A stretch of DNA of 51,846 nucleotides from the NCBI GenBank assembly GCA_902761635.1, contig CACWLG010000016.1:1-51846 (forward strand). The letters are read 5' to 3'. Made by a program: the position numbers and the translations under genes. Source of the DNA: Oscillospiraceae bacterium. GTDB lineage: Bacteria > Bacillota > Clostridia > Oscillospirales > Oscillospiraceae. Shown here piece after piece: positions 48,227 to 51,846 of the stretch. The notes beneath the pieces are model-generated. The model had not been told where the DNA came from, made no database searches, and was given only the letters and a program-made list of their open reading frames with translations. Position 1 is the first letter of the stretch. Every line of letters starts with the position of its first letter.

Positions 48227-50848
48227 CTATGCTTCCTTTGTCGTGTCACGCTCCCGCCGAATCCTGAACGCCTCCGTCACGTCCTGGCACAGGCCGAGCA
48301 AACATTGCCGTCCGGCGCCGTCGACAAATTTCATCTTGGTCGTCTGGAATTGCTTCTGATGGCCCGCCGCGTCCGGCACGTCTTCAAAGAACACGTATGG
48401 CGTGTCCATGGCAAGAGCCTTTTTGTCATCCTCCACAAAATGCGAAGCCGTCTCCCGGTCAAAGATATCAAAGTCCGTCAGGCCAGCCACGTCCTCCGGC
48501 GACGTTTTATGCGCATACGAAGCGAAGGCCTGGTTGCAGGCAAGATAGACGCCGCTTTGTGCGTCCTTGGTGAAAGACATGCCCGGCATGTTGTCCAGCA
48601 GCAAAGTTACAGACTTCTGAAGCTCCGCGATTTTCCGATTGTCGTCGGCTTCCTTCTCACTCTGCGGCTGAGGTCTGTCAACCGCGAGAATGGCAACCGC
48701 AACCGCGATACTGCCGGTGACTTGATTTGTATAGATACGCCGGACAAAGGAATGCACGACAGCCCCGTCTTCGATCGATTCGTCTATGAAGGCACGATCC
48801 CTGTTCTGCCGGCACTCTTTGAGCATCCACATGAACCCCGAGCCGACCCCTCTTGTGGGTACCGGGAATTGCGCGCTGCCGTCGCCCAGATCCAAACCCA
48901 CTGTCCGATGCATAAACTTGCGGAAGGACTGATTGCTGCGCACAAACTGAACCCGGTCCCAAGCGGCATTGACTTCAATAATTCCCATAGGGATCGTATC
49001 GAAGATGTTGCTGAACACGCTCTCATCCGCGCTGGCCATAAACGACAGGTCATAGAGATTGATCCGGCCCAAGGCGTCATAATATCCGGTCTCGTCCGGA
49101 TTCTCAAATCCGATCTGGATGCCGTTTTTATACCGTTCCAGAACATCGCCTAACGGGACAGGCTTCAGGTAATAGTATCCCTGCAGCTTCGAGCATCCGA
49201 TGGTCTGAAGAAAACGAACCTGCTGCTTTGTTTCAACACCCTCGCATACGGTATCCACGCCCAGGGCAGTCGCCATTTTCATTAGCTCGGTCAGGATAAT
49301 CTTGCCGCTGTCGCCTTCCTCCAACTTCCGCATGAAGCTCATATCAAACTTGATCAGGTCAAATCGGATACTCTGCAGAACATCCAGCGAGGAATAGCCG
49401 CTCCCAAAATCGTCCATCCAGACGGGGAAACCCAATTCACGGAAGCGCTCGACCTGCGCCTTGATAAATTCAAAGTCTCTGCCGATGATGCTTTCCGTGA
49501 TTTCGATCGTCAGCCTGTCCCGGCTGACCCCGGCAGCGTCCACGCGTCTGCGGATCTCCTCCACAATATCGCAGGCGTCAAAATCCGAGCGGGAGAGATT
49601 GACAGACTGAGGTACGATGGGCAGCCCCACCGAATGCATCATCTGGATTTTTTCGAGCACCTGCTCCACGACATACAGGTCGAGCTTATAGATCAGGCCC
49701 GCATTTTCCAGCGTCGGTATGAAGTCAGCGGGAGACAGGAAACCCTTGATGGGATCGATCCATCTGGCCAGGGCTTCCTCATCGCACACCCTTCCGGTGA
49801 CCGCTCTGACGATCGGCTGATAATATACCTGGATCCACTTCTCGGAAATCGCCCTGTCGAGATTTGACAGAATGTAGCGGCTCCGCTTGATTTCACTCCG
49901 CATTTTATCGCTGTAAACCCGAAAGCCGGAGTTACTCGATTTTGGGATCGTGTCGCAGGCCATCTTTGCACGGTCGCAAGCTATGCTGACAGGCACATCC
50001 TCCACGCTGTCCGGATAGACGCCCACTCTGAGTGAAAGCGAGTTCCCGCCATTCAGCTTTTTGGCCTCCGCAAACAGTCTGCGCAGCACCTTCTCCAATC
50101 CGGCATCTTCGGTATATATAGCAAAATGATCCGCGCTGACGTGGCAGCAGTTTTCTCTGCCGAAGCTGTGATTCAGAAGCGCCGCAAACGCCTTCAATAG
50201 CTTGTCGCCTTCAGCGAAACCAAAATTATCGTTAAAACTCTTCATGCCATCAAGATCGATATACAGGAGCGCCGCATTCCCTCCTTTTTCCTTCAGCGCG
50301 TTCTTATGCTCCTCAGCCAGCGCGAAGAAATACGTCATATTGGGAAGCCCGGTCAGGCTGTCATAGTAATTTGCTTTCAGAAAGCTCTCCTCATGCAAGG
50401 CGCGATTGAACAGCATGTTCAGCGTCGCGGCCTGTGTGCTGTCATTGCCGGTATACTCGCCCTCGTCCGTATACCATACATAGGCAAGCCTCACGCCCGT
50501 TTCGGTATAGATATGCTCGCCGATGCCGTGAACGATATGGCAGTCCTGTCCCTGTCCCATATGCCGCTTTGCGCGAAAGATTACCTCGTATCTGCCGCCC
50601 TGCACAGCAAAGCGGTGGACGGCGTCCCCCACTCTGCCGACGTCGTCAGGATGCGTGTTGTACAGGGCGTTCTGATTGGAAAGGCTGTAGGCTTCTGCCC
50701 TGTCCGTATAGCCGAACAGCTCCAGGAATCCATCCGACAGAGCGAGCGTATACACATGCCTGTCCACATACTGATAGACTGCCAGCGGTATAGGTTGCTT
50801 TTCAAGAATTCTGAGCTCTGCGTCATCGAAGCGGTAAACCCTTCCCAT
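48227..50848 (-). CDS. PAS - degenerate GGDEF - EAL - PAS protein, C-terminally truncated by TAG
   Basis: 873 residues. N-terminal PAS (about 10-130), a GGDEF-like domain (about 165-320: 'LTGLPNMTYF', 'LLYIDLDGMKSFNDNFGFAEGDKLL') whose signature is 'SADHF', so cyclase-dead, then an EAL domain (about 330-580). The EAL shows 'EEALARW', 'QSVNLSRSDF', 'EITES', 'DDFGSGYSS', 'IKFDMSF', 'CEGVET' and 'QGYYYLKP', all metal/base residues of an active c-di-GMP phosphodiesterase. PAS-like regions follow to the end. Start at 50848 after GGGAGGG; a GTG at 50863 is an alternative. It ends at a TAG after 'RERDTTKEA', though the frame continues. Confidence 0.88.
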   Translation of the reverse strand: MGRVYRFDDAELRILEKQPIPLAVYQYVDRHVYTLALSDGFLELFGYTDRAEAYSLSNQNALYNTHPDDVGRVGDAVHRFAVQGGRYEVIFRAKRHMGQGQDCHIVHGIGEHIYTETGVRLAYVWYTDEGEYTGNDSTQAATLNMLFNRALHEESFLKANYYDSLTGLPNMTYFFALAEEHKNALKEKGGNAALLYIDLDGMKSFNDNFGFAEGDKLLKAFAALLNHSFGRENCCHVSADHFAIYTEDAGLEKVLRRLFAEAKKLNGGNSLSLRVGVYPDSVEDVPVSIACDRAKMACDTIPKSSNSGFRVYSDKMRSEIKRSRYILSNLDRAISEKWIQVYYQPIVRAVTGRVCDEEALARWIDPIKGFLSPADFIPTLENAGLIYKLDLYVVEQVLEKIQMMHSVGLPIVPQSVNLSRSDFDACDIVEEIRRRVDAAGVSRDRLTIEITESIIGRDFEFIKAQVERFRELGFPVWMDDFGSGYSSLDVLQSIRFDLIKFDMSFMRKLEEGDSGKIILTELMKMATALGVDTVCEGVETKQQVRFLQTIGCSKLQGYYYLKPVPLGDVLERYKNGIQIGFENPDETGYYDALGRINLYDLSFMASADESVFSNIFDTIPMGIIEVNAAWDRVQFVRSNQSFRKFMHRTVGLDLGDGSAQFPVPTRGVGSGFMWMLKECRQNRDRAFIDESIEDGAVVHSFVRRIYTNQVTGSIAVAVAILAVDRPQPQSEKEADDNRKIAELQKSVTLLLDNMPGMSFTKDAQSGVYLACNQAFASYAHKTSPEDVAGLTDFDIFDRETASHFVEDDKKALAMDTPYVFFEDVPDAAGHQKQFQTTKMKFVDGAGRQCLLGLCQDVTEAFRIRRERDTTKEA

Positions 50849-50889
50849 ATTCAGCCCTCCCACGGATCGTATGGTGAAAGAATATATTT

Positions 50890-51528
50890 TTATAGGTCTG
50901 ACCAGGATTCCAGTACGTCCGGGAAATCATCCGTGCCGTGATAGCCGAGCATCCTTCGGAATTCATCGCTCCAGCTGACCCGAACCATTGCGCCCGCTTC
51001 GTCAAAATCCATTGTCCATTTGCCGGAACCGAGCATTTCATGAATGGTGTCAAGAGACGCCGCTTCATTTTGCAATGCGGCATACAGCGCGTCATGCTCC
51101 TTTGCCTGCGTTATGTCAACCGTCACGCCGCGATACTGCATCGGCCTGCCTCCCGGATCCCGGGACAGAATGCCCATGCTGCGATACCAGCGAACCGAGC
51201 CGTCCTTCCTGCAAAAGCGGAACTCATGACCCGTTGTGCTCATGAGTTTTTCATCAAAAGCGCCGACATCCGTATCACGAAAGACACGATCCCTGTCTTC
51301 CGGGTATATCCCCCGCACGAAGGATTCTATTGTATTCGGAAAATCGTTCCGGTCATGATAACCCATCAGGCGGCGAAAACCGTCGCCCCATTGCACAGAG
51401 GACACAGCGCCATCCGGCGCATAGTTGATGACCCAGCTTCCCGCCCTTGTGAGATCGGTAAGAAGGCGGATCGTCGCGGCCTGCTCTTCTATTATATTTT
51501 TGTCCTTTTTATCGTTTATACAGCTCAT
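50890..51528 (-). CDS. PAS domain protein, truncated
   Basis: 212 residues. One complete PAS fold (about 25-145, 'VQWGDGFRRLMGYHDRNDFPNTIESFVRGIYPEDRDRVF', 'EFRFCRKDGSVRWYRSMGIL') and the first half of a second ('MVRVSWSDEFRRMLGYHGTDDFPDVLESWSDL'), which breaks off exactly where the H/Y-PEDR part should follow. No output domain is present, so it is probably the stump of a longer sensor kinase or cyclase. SD AAGGGAG precedes the ATG at 51528. It contains TTATGTCAAC (51111-51120). Confidence 0.75.
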   Translation of the reverse strand: MSCINDKKDKNIIEEQAATIRLLTDLTRAGSWVINYAPDGAVSSVQWGDGFRRLMGYHDRNDFPNTIESFVRGIYPEDRDRVFRDTDVGAFDEKLMSTTGHEFRFCRKDGSVRWYRSMGILSRDPGGRPMQYRGVTVDITQAKEHDALYAALQNEAASLDTIHEMLGSGKWTMDFDEAGAMVRVSWSDEFRRMLGYHGTDDFPDVLESWSDL

Positions 51529-51599
51529 AACGGGCTCCCTTCCAAGCGCCGGGCGTTTCACGATCACACTTGCCGGTGACTATGCTCCTGCCTTCCGTA

Positions 51600-51846
51600 T
51601 CAGCTCCGATCATAGAAGCCGCAATTTTTTTCCGGATCATTCTTTACCCTGTCCGCAGCGATCTTCGCACATTCAAAGCGAACCTCAATATTCTCCACCC
51701 GCCGCGCATCGGTGAATACGCCAAATGTAACACTGGCCTTGTCTGCGATCTCTTTCCCGGAAAGAACATTGGACAGAAATTCGTTAATCAACTGCTCATA
51801 GTTATCCTGATGCGGGCAATACAGCAGGAAGGTGTTGTCTTCTTCT
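51600..51846 (-). CDS. Partial GGDEF-like protein, runs off the window
   Basis: The C-terminal 82 codons of a gene that begins beyond 51846. The product 'NTFLLYCPHQDNYEQLINE...ASVTFGVFTD...FECAKIAADRVKNDPEKNCGFYD' matches the second half of a GGDEF domain (the GI/VFTD strand and the A-K-x-A helix). It stops at 'FYDRS' (TGA 51602-51600), the point where an EAL domain starts in many relatives, so it may be truncated too. Activity cannot be judged; the signature motif is outside the window. Confidence 0.65.
   Translation of the reverse strand, partial: EEDNTFLLYCPHQDNYEQLINEFLSNVLSGKEIADKASVTFGVFTDARRVENIEVRFECAKIAADRVKNDPEKNCGFYDRS

Noticed and set aside
48227-48229. Pyrrolysine or programmed readthrough at the TAG
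   Set aside because: No PYLIS-like evidence, no pyl genes in the window, and Tyr codons differ from TAG by one base; a nonsense mutation is simpler.

Overview
The window looks like a GC-rich, spore-forming member of the Clostridia, most likely Oscillospirales/Oscillospiraceae. The evidence is an alpha/beta-type SASP, SpoVAD and SpoVAE, a group B-type [FeFe] hydrogenase, a J-domain/DUF5685/zinc-ribbon operon, and many small GC-rich palindromic repeats. Genus cannot be read from the sequence. Starts were chosen from Shine-Dalgarno (SD) spacing.

Layout. 1-1.5 kb: DUF3006 protein, RpiB/LacAB-type isomerase, SASP. 1.5-4.7 kb: polyphosphate polymerase (VTC) with its DUF4956 membrane partner, and a sodium:neurotransmitter-symporter-family transporter. 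4.7-5.3 kb: an AT-rich orphan. 5.35-13.4 kb: a complete chorismate/Phe/Tyr operon on the minus strand (aroF-tyrA-aroB-aroA-aroC-pheA-aroE/K-aroQ), nearly all genes overlapping by 4 nt. A strong promoter precedes it, followed by a Tyr/Phe-rich leader peptide and an intrinsic terminator, which together form a classic attenuator. 13.4-17.6 kb: small membrane proteins, a methyltransferase, a GNAT, a metallophosphoesterase and DUF5662, separated by AT-rich 14-bp phased repeats. 17.6-24.3 kb: [FeFe] hydrogenase, a double-glycine-leader protein with CW_7 repeats, spoVAD-spoVAE, a cytidylate-kinase-like protein, a SpoVB-like flippase, and a riboflavin ECF S-component under an FMN riboswitch. 24.3-29.3 kb: SLOG protein, P-loop ATPase, J-domain operon, truA. 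29.3-33.8 kb: potABCD with a ~380-nt structured leader ending in a terminator. 33.8-39.7 kb: FIST-GGDEF protein, small orphan, recG, apbE, tRNA-Arg(CCG).

From the tRNA rightward the DNA looks accessory: long gene-poor gaps, lower GC in places, a secreted ADA2-like adenosine deaminase, an M20 amidohydrolase, a secreted orphan, then a dense PAS/GGDEF/EAL/histidine-kinase cluster. Several members of that cluster are broken: an in-frame amber codon, a truncated PAS gene, and a partial GGDEF gene at the window edge.

Three repeat systems overlay the genes. (1) A 159-bp MITE-like palindrome with imperfect terminal inverted repeats and 4-bp target duplications: two full copies, one internally deleted copy and one diverged half copy; three of the four sit at stop codons. 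(2) Arrays with strict 14-bp phasing of TTATGT/ACATAA, filling gaps between co-directional genes. The same TTATGTWAAC motif also recurs inside coding sequences. (3) GC-rich REP-like palindromes containing GGATCGACCCC or GTAGGGGCCG. The best candidates for new biology are the aro attenuator, the 14-bp phased motif, the pot leader RNA, the CW_7 protein with a GG leader, and a PheA lacking about half of its dehydratase domain.
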